Positions 8,533 through 17,496 are shown, counted from the stretch's first letter. The stretch is 50,547 bases of DNA from Anaerotignum sp. (GCA_028710085.1 JAQUSU010000005.1:11908-62454); one strand, 5' to 3'. The notes: a model not told the origin generated them from the sequence alone. Translations and numbers: made by a program.

Positions 8533-9914
8533 AAAAAATAACCATTGCAGAAATTATTAAAGCAACAAATGCACAGGTGATTGCAGTTGATGGGTTGGAC
8601 GAGGTTTTGGAGAAAACCATTTCCCATATTACTCAGGATTCCAGAGAGGTTACACAGGACAGTCTGTTTTTTGCGGTGCAAGGGGAGCGTGTGGACGGAC
8701 ATCAATTTATCGAGGAATGCTTTGAAAAAGGCGTTGCCGCTTGCTTATCCTCCAAGGTGATTGCGCCGAAAAAGGGAAGTGTGTTGCTTTTGGTTCCCGA
8801 TGTGAAAAAAGCTTTGTTGAAGCTGGCGGCTTATTACAGGAATCAATTTGACATCCCTTTTATCGGTATTACAGGCAGTGTTGGAAAAACAACGACTAAG
8901 GATATGGTTGCTTCGGTTTTAGCACAGAAATACGTTGTTCTTTGGACACAGGGGAATTACAACAATGACATTGGTGTGCCTTTGACCTTATTCCGTTTGG
9001 AAGAGCATCATCAAATTGCAGTCATTGAAATGGGGATGAATCATTTTGGAGAAATTCATGCCTTGGCCGAGGTGGTTCGTCCAAATTTGGGGCTGATTTC
9101 CAATGTTGGCGTTGCTCATATTGAATATTTAGGCAGCAGAGAAGGAATTATGAAGGCAAAATGCGAAATGTTTGATGTTATGCCTGAGAATGGTGTTGCG
9201 GTTTTAAATGCCGATAATGATATGCTCATTACCTTAGATGGAAAGCTTCCTCAAAAGCTGCGCTGGTTTGGGGTGGAGAACAAAAAGGATGTTTATGCAG
9301 ATAATCTTGAATTATTAGGCATGGAAAAAACAAAATGCAGCATTCATACACCTGTGGGTTCCGTTGAAGTTACGGTTCCCATGCCAGGGGAGCATATGGT
9401 TTTGAATGCCCTTTCCGCAGTTGCAGTAGGGCTTGAAGTGGGTCTTAGCCTAGAGGAAATAAAAGTTGGGATTGAAAGCTTTGTGCCTACGAAAAATAGA
9501 ATGAATGTCATGAAGCTTGACAATGGAATAACGGTTTTAAACGATGTTTATAACGCAAATCCTGTATCCATGAAGGCTTCCTTAGATATTCTTGCAAATG
9601 CCCACGGTCGTAAGGTTGCAATTTTAGGCTTTATGGGTGAGCTTGGAGAATATGCGCCAAAAATGCATGAGGATGTGGGCGTTTATGTGGCAGAAAAAGG
9701 AATTGACCTCCTTTTTTGCATCGGCAAATTTAGCGAGAAAATGGAGCAAGGGGCAAAAGACGGCGGATTGAAGGAAATCCATCGTTATGATAATCAAGAG
9801 GATTTCTGGAACGAAGGTTTAACACTGCTGAAAAAGGGTGATGCTATTTTAGTAAAGGCATCCAGAAGCATGGCATTGGAAAAAACCGTAGAAAAAATAC
9901 AGGGAGTGAACTAA
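8529..9914 (+). CDS. murF: UDP-MurNAc-tripeptide: D-alanyl-D-alanine ligase MurF
   Basis: A 461-aa Mur ligase that joins D-Ala-D-Ala to the UDP-MurNAc tripeptide and completes the cytoplasmic pentapeptide. The ATP loop GITGSVGKTTTKD is near residues 115-127. EMGMNHFGEIHALA and NDVYNANPVSMKASL are characteristic MurF motifs. The ATG at 8529 overlaps the murE TGA, with GGTGAGG (8514-8520) as ribosome binding site; the frame is open to a TTG at 8523, which is less likely. mraY starts 1 bp after the stop, so murE-murF-mraY form one tight operon. Confidence 0.95.
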   Translation: MKKITIAEIIKATNAQVIAVDGLDEVLEKTISHITQDSREVTQDSLFFAVQGERVDGHQFIEECFEKGVAACLSSKVIAPKKGSVLLLVPDVKKALLKLAAYYRNQFDIPFIGITGSVGKTTTKDMVASVLAQKYVVLWTQGNYNNDIGVPLTLFRLEEHHQIAVIEMGMNHFGEIHALAEVVRPNLGLISNVGVAHIEYLGSREGIMKAKCEMFDVMPENGVAVLNADNDMLITLDGKLPQKLRWFGVENKKDVYADNLELLGMEKTKCSIHTPVGSVEVTVPMPGEHMVLNALSAVAVGLEVGLSLEEIKVGIESFVPTKNRMNVMKLDNGITVLNDVYNANPVSMKASLDILANAHGRKVAILGFMGELGEYAPKMHEDVGVYVAEKGIDLLFCIGKFSEKMEQGAKDGGLKEIHRYDNQEDFWNEGLTLLKKGDAILVKASRSMALEKTVEKIQGVN

Positions 9915-9915
9915 A

Positions 9916-10902
9916 GTGGGGTCTTTGGAACAGGCAGTATACGCAATTATCATATCGTTTGTAGTGGGGGTAATCCTATGCCCGGTTATGATTCCTATGC
10001 TGCATAGATTGAAATTTGGACAAAATGTTAGGGATGACGGGCCCCAGAGTCATTTGCAAAAGCAAGGAACGCCAACCATGGGTGGAATTGCATTTTTGAT
10101 TGCCTTTGCCGTTGCGGCAGCTTTTTTTATGAAGGGCAATCTTGATGGCACGGTGATTCTTATGGTAACGGTTTGCTACGGCATTATTGGATTTTTGGAT
10201 GATTATATCAAGGTTGTTAAAAAACGTTCCCTTGGGCTTCGGGCAGCACAAAAGCTATTATTTCAGCTAATTGTGACAGGGGCTTTTTGCTGGTATCTAT
10301 ACAAAAGCGGCATTGGTACAGAGGTTTATATTCCCTTTGGCAACGGGGCAACCATAGACTTGGGAATTCTTTTTATTCCGTTTTTGGTTGTTACCGTTTT
10401 GGGCACGGTAAACGGCGTGAATTTGACTGACGGTTTGGATGGCTTGGCGGGCGGTGTAACGCTGATCGTTGCAGCTTTTTTTGCTGTGGTGGCTTGGGCG
10501 GCCGGCAGCACGATTTCCCCCATGTGCGGAGCAATTATCGGCGGATTATTGGCATTTTTGATTTTTAACTCCTATCCGGCAAAGGTTTTTATGGGGGATA
10601 CGGGTTCCTTGGCTTTGGGTGGATTTATTGCTGCTACGGCTTTTATTTTAAAGATGCCGATTTTTATTTTGATTGTGGGCTTCATTTATCTTTTGGAATC
10701 CATCAGCACCATGCTTCAGGTTGGTTATTTTAAGCTGACCAAACGCAAATACGGTGCCGGAAAGAGATTATTTAAAATGGCGCCTTTTCATCATCATTTG
10801 GAGCAGAGTGGCTGGAGAGAAACAAAGGTGGTTACGCTGTTTTATGTGGCAACGGCAATGCTTTGCTTGATTGGTTTTTTGGGCTGTAAAAATATTTTTT
10901 AA
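9916..10902 (+). CDS. mraY: Phospho-N-acetylmuramoyl-pentapeptide transferase MraY
   Basis: A 328-aa polytopic membrane enzyme that transfers phospho-MurNAc-pentapeptide to undecaprenyl phosphate, making lipid I. Family motifs are all present: GPQSHLQKQGTPTMGG, FLDDYIKV with the catalytic acidic pair, NLTDGLDGLAGG, FMGDTGSLALGG and the histidine run PFHHHLE. About ten hydrophobic helices are visible. The start is GTG at 9916 with AGGGAG upstream, across the end of murF. The next gene, murD, follows after a gap of at least 121 bp. Confidence 0.96.
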   Translation: MGSLEQAVYAIIISFVVGVILCPVMIPMLHRLKFGQNVRDDGPQSHLQKQGTPTMGGIAFLIAFAVAAAFFMKGNLDGTVILMVTVCYGIIGFLDDYIKVVKKRSLGLRAAQKLLFQLIVTGAFCWYLYKSGIGTEVYIPFGNGATIDLGILFIPFLVVTVLGTVNGVNLTDGLDGLAGGVTLIVAAFFAVVAWAAGSTISPMCGAIIGGLLAFLIFNSYPAKVFMGDTGSLALGGFIAATAFILKMPIFILIVGFIYLLESISTMLQVGYFKLTKRKYGAGKRLFKMAPFHHHLEQSGWRETKVVTLFYVATAMLCLIGFLGCKNIF

Positions 10903-11023
10903 TTGAGATAGGAAAGCGGAAATGATTTTATAATAAAATTTATTAGTAAGACATTTTTGCGCTCATACTTGTTACGCTGAAGAGAAGCTATGGATTGAGA
11001 CACTTGGTCAGAGCAATCTTTTT

Positions 11024-12457
11024 ATGATATTTTTTACAATTATTTTGTTAGGGGTTTTGGTGTTTTTGCGCTTTAAAGCTCCCAGAAAGAGGGAATTTAA
11101 GTTGGAATATAAGGACAAAAGGGTTTTGGTTTGCGGTATGGCCAAGAGCGGTGTTTCCGCAGCCAAGCTGTTAAATACACTTGGGGCAAGGGTTACGCTA
11201 CAGGATATGAAAAAACGTGAGGAGATAAAAGAACCTCAACGATTGGAGAAGGAGGGGATTTCCTTATTTTTAGGGACAAATCCCGATGACATTGTTTTGG
11301 AGCAAGATTTGGTTGTGCTAAGCCCTGGCATTCCTTGTGATCTTCCTTTTATTTTAAAGGCGGAGGCTGCGGGTATCCCTGTAATCAGTGAGGTTGAATT
11401 GGCATACACATTAACACCTTGCTTTGTTACGGCGATTACGGGAACAAACGGCAAAACTACCACAACCACTTTAGTGGGACAGATTATGCAGGCAGTAAAG
11501 CCGAATACGGCAGTAGTTGGTAACATTGGCGTTTCTTATAGCGGTGAGGTTAGCCGGCTGACCAAGGACGATTGGGTAGTGGCGGAAATCAGCAGCTTTC
11601 AGATGGAAAAAGCAAAGATCTTTTCTCCCCATATCAGTGCGGTTTTAAATATTTCTCCTGACCATTTAAACCGACATAAAACCATGGAAAATTATATTGC
11701 CATGAAAGAGCGGGTTTTTGTAAATCAGGGAGCAGATGATTTTTGTATCCTGAATTACAGCGACGAGGTTTGCCGTAAAATGGCGGACAAAACAAAGGCT
11801 CGTGTATTCTTTTTTAGCAGCAAGGAGCCTTTAACCGAAGGAATTTATTTAGTCGGGGATATGATTCATTTTTCATGGGATGGAATGGACGAAGATTTGA
11901 TTTCTATTCATGACCTGCAAATTTTAGGGATTCATAATTATGAGAACGTCATGGCTGCTGCGGCGATTGCGATTGTTGCCAAGGTTCCCTTAGATACCAT
12001 ACGGCAGGTTTTGAGAAAATTTAGTGGCGTTGAGCATAGAATTGAGTATGTTGCCACGGTTGACGGCGTAGACTATTATAATGATTCCAAAGGTACCAAT
12101 ACCGATGCTTCCATTCGTGCAGTGCTTGCCATGAAAAAGCCCATTGTTTTAATCGGTGGGGGATACGACAAGGGAGTATCCTTTGATGAATGGACGAAGC
12201 TTTTTCAAGGCAGAGTAAAGCACCTAATTTTAATTGGTGTTACAGCACAGCAAATTAAAGAGTCGGCCGAGAAATTCGGTTTTACTGATATTTCTATTTG
12301 TCAGACCTTTGCCGAAGCGGTGAACCTTTGCCGTGGAAAGGCTGCGGAGGGGGATTGCGTTTTGCTTTCGCCTGCCTGTGCAAGCTGGGGGATGTTTGAC
12401 AATTTCGAACAGCGTGGGGATATGTTTAAAGAGCAGGTAAGAGGGTTTAAAAGATAA
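11024..12457 (+). CDS. murD: UDP-MurNAc-L-alanine: D-glutamate ligase MurD, start uncertain
   Basis: MurD adds D-glutamate to UDP-MurNAc-L-Ala. The core starts KRVLVCGMAKSGVSAA, with the ATP loop AITGTNGKTTTTTLVG and the C-terminal ligase domain (YYNDSKGTNTDASIRA). Two starts compete. The ATG at 11024 gives 477 aa with an unusual N-terminal hydrophobic helix (about 1-17) and basic flank KAPRKREFK, but no good ribosome binding site. A TTG at 11102 has AAAGAGGGA (11086-11094) at 7-nt spacing and gives a standard 451-aa soluble MurD starting MEYKDKRVL. I list the longer frame, but the ribosome binding site favours the TTG. Confidence 0.92.
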   Translation: MIFFTIILLGVLVFLRFKAPRKREFKLEYKDKRVLVCGMAKSGVSAAKLLNTLGARVTLQDMKKREEIKEPQRLEKEGISLFLGTNPDDIVLEQDLVVLSPGIPCDLPFILKAEAAGIPVISEVELAYTLTPCFVTAITGTNGKTTTTTLVGQIMQAVKPNTAVVGNIGVSYSGEVSRLTKDDWVVAEISSFQMEKAKIFSPHISAVLNISPDHLNRHKTMENYIAMKERVFVNQGADDFCILNYSDEVCRKMADKTKARVFFFSSKEPLTEGIYLVGDMIHFSWDGMDEDLISIHDLQILGIHNYENVMAAAAIAIVAKVPLDTIRQVLRKFSGVEHRIEYVATVDGVDYYNDSKGTNTDASIRAVLAMKKPIVLIGGGYDKGVSFDEWTKLFQGRVKHLILIGVTAQQIKESAEKFGFTDISICQTFAEAVNLCRGKAAEGDCVLLSPACASWGMFDNFEQRGDMFKEQVRGFKR

Positions 12458-12462
12458 TAAAA

Positions 12463-12550
12463 GGCAAGACCTTAGGGACGCTGTCCCTAACACCTTGCAA
12501 GGACTAAAAGGGCAAGACCTTAGGGACGCCGTCCCTAACACCTTGCAAGG
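12463..12550. repeat. Two 40-bp direct repeats with internal palindromes
   Basis: The units at 12463-12502 and 12511-12550 differ at one base only (T or C in the loop). Each contains TTAGGGAC/GTCCCTAA around a 3-nt loop and an outer GCAAG/CTTGC pair. They form the first part of the hairpin array between murD and ftsW. Confidence 0.9.
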
Positions 12551-12698
12551 GCGGTGCCCTTGACCCAATATGGAAAACTACGTTTTCCTAGGGGGAAGGG
12601 TGAAAAATGGTGTTTTTTATATCCCCATCAAAAACGAAGTTTTTGAAAAAAAGAGTCAAGGGATGAAATCCCTTGCAGAGTTTGAGACAGAGTCTCAA
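12472..12698. repeat. Array of seven mini-hairpins, each with a 3-nt loop
   Basis: Seven successive perfect inverted repeats have arms of 7-8 bp and a spacer of exactly 3 nt: TTAGGGAC-GCT (12472-12490), TTAGGGAC-GCC (12520-12538), CAAGGGC-GGT (12546-12562), GGAAAAC-TAC (12572-12588), TCAAAAAC-GAA (12628-12646), CAAGGGAT-GAA (12657-12675) and TTGAGAC-AGA (12682-12698). Except for the first two, arm sequences differ, so structure rather than sequence repeats. This fills most of the 291 bp between murD and ftsW. None is followed by a clear T-run, so they do not look like ordinary terminators. Confidence 0.9.
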
Positions 12699-12748
12699 GG
12701 TCTTAGCCCTTTATCTGAAATTGAAAGGAATGGAGTGAGGAAATGGGA

Positions 12749-13882
12749 ATGGTTAATAGCCAAAGAAAGGCATCAACTGTAAAAAGAAAACGGATCAAGC
12801 CAGACTCCTTTGACTTTACGGTTCTGTTTGTGGTACTAACGCTGATGCTCTTTGGCGTTGTGATGATTTTCAGTGCCAGCTATTATACAACCATGACAAG
12901 CGAAAAATATCATTATGATATGTTTTATTTTCTGAAACGTCAGAGTGCTTGGGTCATCTTGGGCACCATAGCCATGGTTTTTGCAATGAACATACCCTAT
13001 AATGTTTGGCGTCGGCTTTCCCTAGTAGCATACTGGCTTTCGAATTTTTTCTTGATATTATTACCATTTATCGGCATTGAGGCTGGTGGTCAGAAACGTT
13101 GGATTGGTGTGGGTTCTCTGCAATTTCAGCCCTCTGAATTTACAAAATTGGCTTTGGTACTTTATTTATCCCACTATATTGTAAACCATAGGATGGAGCT
13201 AGGAAAATTTAAAGGGTTTTTAAAAGCCTTTGGTGTTTTGGCAATACCTGTGGCGCTAATTGCAATTTCTAACTTTTCATCTGCATTATTGATTTTATTG
13301 ATGGGAGCTACCATGCTGTTTATTGGCAGCCCAAGAATTTGGTATTTTGTTGTGGCGGCGGCAGGAATGATTCCTTTGGGCGCAATTGCTGTTATTTTCT
13401 TTCCATATCGCATTGGGCGAATTAAAGTTTGGCTTGATCCTTGGTCGGATCCAACGGATAAAGGCTTCCAAACCATTCAGGGGCTTTACGCAGTCGCCTC
13501 CGGTGGTATTTTTGGTTTGGGTCTTGGGCAAAGCCGACAGAAAACCTTTGTTCCCGAATCTCACAATGATATTATCTTTGCCATTATTTGTGAGGAGCTT
13601 GGGATTATTGGAGCGGCACTGATTATTATACTGTTTGCGGTTTTAATTTGGCGTGGAATCAAAATTGCTATGAACGCTAAGGATACATATGGTACGTTGA
13701 TGGCCACGGGGATTACCTCAGTAATTGCGTTTCAAGCCATTATCAATATTGGCGTTGTTACAAATACCATTCCCAATACAGGCCAGCCCCTGCCCTTTGT
13801 TAGCTATGGTGGCACATCACTTTTGTTTTTAACAATAATGATTGGGCTGCTTTTGAATATTTCGAGATACCAAAAGGAATGA
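12749..13882 (+). CDS. ftsW: SEDS-family peptidoglycan glycosyltransferase FtsW/SpoVE
   Basis: A polytopic membrane protein of about 377 aa that polymerises lipid II together with a class B PBP. SEDS signatures are present: GGQKRWIGVGSLQFQPSEFTKLAL, FVPESHNDIIFAIICEELG and NTGQPLPFVSYGGTS, with about ten membrane helices. The ATG at 12749 has GGAGTGAGG (12732-12740) at good spacing; the ATG at 12743 is too close. Its place at the end of the dcw cluster is that of spoVE in Bacillus, and two candidate partner PBPs lie upstream. Sequence alone does not separate FtsW from SpoVE. Confidence 0.93.
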   Translation: MVNSQRKASTVKRKRIKPDSFDFTVLFVVLTLMLFGVVMIFSASYYTTMTSEKYHYDMFYFLKRQSAWVILGTIAMVFAMNIPYNVWRRLSLVAYWLSNFFLILLPFIGIEAGGQKRWIGVGSLQFQPSEFTKLALVLYLSHYIVNHRMELGKFKGFLKAFGVLAIPVALIAISNFSSALLILLMGATMLFIGSPRIWYFVVAAAGMIPLGAIAVIFFPYRIGRIKVWLDPWSDPTDKGFQTIQGLYAVASGGIFGLGLGQSRQKTFVPESHNDIIFAIICEELGIIGAALIIILFAVLIWRGIKIAMNAKDTYGTLMATGITSVIAFQAIINIGVVTNTIPNTGQPLPFVSYGGTSLLFLTIMIGLLLNISRYQKE

Positions 13883-13890
13883 AAATGAAA

Positions 13891-13924
13891 CGGCACAGTA
13901 TAATATGACCTGTGCTGTTTTTTT
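13891..13924 (+). terminator. Terminator of the dcw cluster
   Basis: CGGCACAG (13891-13898) pairs with CTGTGCTG (13910-13917) with one G-U pair, followed by a T7 run. It closes the operon right after ftsW and separates it from the valS leader. Confidence 0.85.
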
Positions 13925-14018
13925 ATTATATTTATACATTTTTTTTGAATCAGATAAACAAATAGGATAATTTTTAACTAAAGATTTTCGGTTTTTCGGT
14001 GTTTTGTAAAAAAGACAC

Positions 14019-14047
14019 TTGACAAATTTAGAAGAATTGACTAAAAT
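14019..14047 (+). promoter_or_regulatory. Sigma-A promoter of the valS T-box transcript
   Basis: TTGACA (14019-14024) and TAAAAT (14042-14047) are 17 bp apart. Transcription would start near 14054, just before Stem I of the T-box. Confidence 0.85.
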
Positions 14048-14063
14048 CATGAAATATAGAGAT

Positions 14064-14308
14064 TGCGAAAGACAGTGAAAAAGAGGAGTATGTATCGGAT
14101 TTTTGTCAGAGAGAAAGGGTCATCGGTTGCAAGCCCTTTTCAAAAATGGATACAGAAGGTAGCTTTTGAGTTGTTTTGCTGAAGGGTTTTCTTGTGTAGG
14201 CAAAATCGGGTAACTCCGTTATTGGTTATTGAGTGTCTGTCCTTTTTGGGCAGAAATAAAGGTGGTACCGCGAGCTTTCGTCCTTTTTTGGATGAAAGCT
14301 CTTTTTTT
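14064..14308 (+). promoter_or_regulatory. T-box riboswitch (tRNA-Val sensing) of valS
   Basis: The T-box core AGGTGGTACCGCG is at 14260-14272. Its UGGU would pair with a tRNA acceptor ending ACCA, as in tRNA-Val. The terminator is GAGCTTTCGTCC (14272-14283) with GGATGAAAGCTC (14290-14301) and T7. Stem I has the AGTA motif on its 5' side (14097-14100) and GAAGGTAG on its 3' side (14155-14162). With the usual GAA-n-codon layout the specifier is GTA (14159-14161), a valine codon. Uncharged tRNA-Val should stabilise the antiterminator and switch valS on. Confidence 0.93.
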
Positions 14309-14653
14309 GTTTGTAAGTTTCAGTTTGGGGCTAGGCGAAAAAATGCCGAATTATGAACATGAATTTGCTGCAAAATTATGACTATAACGTGGAGAAATGG
14401 CAATCTTTATAAAAGCGTGGAGTTCCTGCCCAATGTTCTTTGGGAAAAAAGACAAAGAGGTATTTTTTTAAATTTGACGTTTGTAAGTAGACTGAAAAAT
14501 GAGGTCTTTGCAAATTTAAAAGTCGTAAGGCTTTGATTTTTCAATAAGAAATTTGCATTTAGGCCTATGGGTACTTCACAAAAAGTTGAAATTTTCTGTT
14601 ATGAAAGATTGATACAGTTGAAACATTTTTTAAAATTAGGGAGGAGAAGGTTT
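14309..14653 (+). other. Unusually long region between T-box terminator and valS
   Basis: These 345 nt separate the T-box terminator from the valS start and hold no ORF with a ribosome binding site. TTTTAAATTTG (14466-14476) and CAAATTTAAAA (14511-14521) form a perfect 11-bp inverted repeat around a 34-nt interior. I see no second promoter of good quality. Confidence 0.5.
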
Positions 14654-17287
14654 ATGAAGGAATTGGCTAAGAATTATGATCCGTCAATTGTAGAGGAAAG
14701 ACTCTACGAAAAATGGATGGGAAAAAAATATTTTCACACAGAGGTTGATAAAAGCAAAAAACCTTTTTGTATCGTTATGCCACCCCCAAATATTACAGGC
14801 CAGCTGCATATGGGACACGCTTTGGATAACACTATGCAGGATATTCTCATTCGTTGGAAAAGAATGGCTGGATTTAATGCTTTATGGGTTCCAGGCATTG
14901 ACCATGCAAGTATTTCTACAGAGCTTAAGGTAGTTCAAAAAATGGCTTCCGAGGGCTTAACAAAGGATGATGTTGGTCGTGAGGGATTTTTGGAGCGTGC
15001 TTGGGCGTGGAAAGAAGAATACGGCGGTATTATCTTGAATCAGCTGCGTAAATTGGGATGCTCCTGTGATTGGGATAGAGTACGTTTTACGATGGATGAG
15101 GGCTGTTCTGATGCTGTTTTGGAAACTTTTTGCCGCTTATACGAAAAAGGCTATATCTATCGCGGGGAAAAGATTATCAACTGGTGCCCTGAATGTCAGA
15201 CGACTATTTCTGATGCAGAGGTAAACCACATCGATACAGCAGGGCATTTCTATCATATTGATTATCCCATTGTGGGCTCTGATGAAAAGCTGCGTTTGGC
15301 TACCACAAGACCAGAAACCATGCTGGGGGATACTGCTGTTGCCGTTCATCCTAAGGATGAAAGATATCAGCACTTAATCGGGAAGAACTGTATTCTACCT
15401 TTGTTAAACAAGGAAATCCCTATTATAGCGGATGAATATGTTGACCGTGAATTTGGTACGGGTGTTGTTAAAATTACACCAGCCCATGACCCTAACGACT
15501 TTGAAGTTGGCTTGCGCCATGATCTGCCTTGCATCGGTGTTATGAATGATGATGGCACGATGAACGAATTGGCAGGGGAATATGCCGGTATGGATCGCTA
15601 TGAATGCAGAAAAGCAATCGTAGAGAGGCTGAAGGCAGAGGGCTATTTGTTTCGAATAGAAGATATTACCCATGCTGTTGGTTGCCACGAACGCTGCAAT
15701 GTTGCCATCGAACCTATGATTAAAATGCAGTGGTTTGTTAAAATGGACGAAATGGCAAAGCCCGCTATAGAGGTATATGAAAACCAGAAAGTACGCTTTG
15801 TGCCTGATCGCTTTGGAAAGACTTATATGCATTGGCTGGAAAATATCCGTGACTGGTGCATTTCTCGCCAGCTTTGGTGGGGACACCGTATTCCTGCATA
15901 CTATTGTGCAGACTGCGGTCATATTACCGTAAGCAAGCACACCCCTGATAAATGCGAGAAGTGTGGTTCTACAAACATTAAGCAGGATGAGGATACATTG
16001 GATACATGGTTTAGCTCTGCATTATGGCCTTTCTCCACCTTGGGCTGGCCTGAAAATACCGAAGAAATGCAGCAGTTCTATCCAACAAGCACATTGGTAA
16101 CAGGCTACGATATTATTTTCTTCTGGGTTATCAGAATGGTATTCAGCGGCTTGGAGCAGGTTGGCGAAATTCCGTTCCACGATGTATTGATTCATGGTTT
16201 GATTCGTGATGATCAGGGACGCAAGTTCTCCAAATCCTTAGGCAACGGCATTGATCCTTTGGAGGTTATCTCAAATTATGGCGCTGACCCGCTGCGCTTG
16301 ATGCTGATTACAGGCAATGCACCGGGGAATGATATGCGTTTTTATTGGGAAAGATTGGATAATTGCAGAAACTTCTGTAACAAAATTTGGAATGCTACCC
16401 GTTTCGTGATGATGAACATGGATGAAAAGCAAGAAACAAAGCTTTTGATGCCAACCTCTGCGGATAAGTGGATTCTTTCTAAGGTAAACACGTTGGCAAA
16501 AGAAGTGACAGACAATATGGAGCATTACGAATTGGCCTTGGCAGCCCAAAAGGTTTATGATTTCCTTTGGGACGAATTCTGTGACTGGTATATTGAAATG
16601 GTGAAGCCTCGTTTGTATAACAAAGAGGACAAAACAAGAGAAGTGGCTCTCTGGACGTTGAAAACCGTTCTAATAAATGCCATAAAGCTGCTGCATCCAT
16701 TCATGCCTTTTATTACAGAGGAGCTGTTTATGCATATTCAAGATGCAGAGGAAAGCATTATGATTTCCCAGTGGCCTGTATTTAAGGAAGAATGGAACTA
16801 CAAAGAAAATGAAATTGAAATTGACACAATCAAAGAAGCTGTTCGAAATATCCGTAATATTCGCGCAGAAATGAACGTTGCACCTTCCAAAAAGGTTCAG
16901 GTTTATGTTGTATCTGAAAAAGAAGAAATTTGTCATATTTTTGAACATTCCAAAGTATTCTTCAAAACATTGGGCTATGCCAGCGAGGTTATAGTTCAAA
17001 TGAATCGTGAGGGTATTGGTGAAGATGCAGTTTCTGTTGTAATTTCGGATGCAACGATTTACATGCCTTTGGCTGAGTTGGTTGATATTTCCAAGGAAAT
17101 TGACCGATTGGAAAAAGAACGTGAAAAAATGCATGCTGAAATTGAACGTGTTGAGAAGAAGCTTGCAAATCAGGGTTTTGTTGCAAAAGCACCCCAGTCT
17201 TTGATTGATGAAGAAAAGGCAAAGGGAGAAAAATACAAGGCGATTTTGGCGCAGATTGAAGAACGCTTGGAACAGACGAAGAAATAA
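14654..17287 (+). CDS. valS: Valine-tRNA ligase
   Basis: A class I aminoacyl-tRNA synthetase of 877 aa, charging tRNA-Val. The HIGH motif reads HMGH (in PPPNITGQLHMGHALDN) and the KMSKS motif reads KFSKS (in GRKFSKSLGNG). The editing domain and a Cys4 zinc ribbon (CADCG...CEKCG) are present. The C-terminal coiled-coil arm (about 810-877) is rich in Glu/Lys and typical of ValS. The ATG at 14654 is chosen for GGGAGGAGAAGG just upstream; the frame is open to 14567 but that part has no ribosome binding site. Single-gene unit: T-box in front, strong terminator behind. Confidence 0.97.
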   Translation: MKELAKNYDPSIVEERLYEKWMGKKYFHTEVDKSKKPFCIVMPPPNITGQLHMGHALDNTMQDILIRWKRMAGFNALWVPGIDHASISTELKVVQKMASEGLTKDDVGREGFLERAWAWKEEYGGIILNQLRKLGCSCDWDRVRFTMDEGCSDAVLETFCRLYEKGYIYRGEKIINWCPECQTTISDAEVNHIDTAGHFYHIDYPIVGSDEKLRLATTRPETMLGDTAVAVHPKDERYQHLIGKNCILPLLNKEIPIIADEYVDREFGTGVVKITPAHDPNDFEVGLRHDLPCIGVMNDDGTMNELAGEYAGMDRYECRKAIVERLKAEGYLFRIEDITHAVGCHERCNVAIEPMIKMQWFVKMDEMAKPAIEVYENQKVRFVPDRFGKTYMHWLENIRDWCISRQLWWGHRIPAYYCADCGHITVSKHTPDKCEKCGSTNIKQDEDTLDTWFSSALWPFSTLGWPENTEEMQQFYPTSTLVTGYDIIFFWVIRMVFSGLEQVGEIPFHDVLIHGLIRDDQGRKFSKSLGNGIDPLEVISNYGADPLRLMLITGNAPGNDMRFYWERLDNCRNFCNKIWNATRFVMMNMDEKQETKLLMPTSADKWILSKVNTLAKEVTDNMEHYELALAAQKVYDFLWDEFCDWYIEMVKPRLYNKEDKTREVALWTLKTVLINAIKLLHPFMPFITEELFMHIQDAEESIMISQWPVFKEEWNYKENEIEIDTIKEAVRNIRNIRAEMNVAPSKKVQVYVVSEKEEICHIFEHSKVFFKTLGYASEVIVQMNREGIGEDAVSVVISDATIYMPLAELVDISKEIDRLEKEREKMHAEIERVEKKLANQGFVAKAPQSLIDEEKAKGEKYKAILAQIEERLEQTKK

Positions 17288-17360
17288 GCGGATTTCATGA
17301 ATGAAAAGACGGTAAAAATCCACTAGGATTCAAGAAATAAGAATTAATTATGTAGCTTTT

Positions 17361-17405
17361 ATGGACTGGGCTCTATTTAGAATAGAACTCAGTCCATTTA
17401 TTTTT
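17361..17405 (+). terminator. Strong terminator of valS
   Basis: A 17-bp stem (17361-17377 with 17381-17397, two G-U pairs) has a 3-nt loop TAG and is followed by TTATTTTT. Confidence 0.9.
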
Positions 17406-17441
17406 GCTTGTTTTTTTGAGCCGGAGTAAAGGAAACAATAG

Positions 17442-17465
17442 AAAAACCCCGACCAGCGGCCGGGG
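17442..17465 (-). terminator. Terminator of the cysteine-rich gene
   Basis: On the minus strand CCCCG and CGGGG arms, with inner CC/GG pairing, are followed by TTTTTC. It lies just past the stop of the minus-strand gene. Confidence 0.75.
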
Positions 17466-17496
17466 AAGAATTATGTTACTTGGGGAACTCAATTTT

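Noticed and set aside
10903..10934. Promoter TTGAGA...TATAAT before murD
   Set aside because: The spacing is 20 bp, too long for a normal sigma-A promoter, so it was not listed as a feature.
12570..12782. 70-aa ORF on the plus strand between murD and ftsW
   Set aside because: It lies across the hairpin array, has no ribosome binding site, and its residues simply follow the inverted repeats. It also overlaps the start of ftsW.
14567..14653. 29-residue N-terminal extension of ValS
   Set aside because: The ATG at 14567 has no ribosome binding site, while the ATG at 14654 has GGGAGGAGAAGG and gives the family start.
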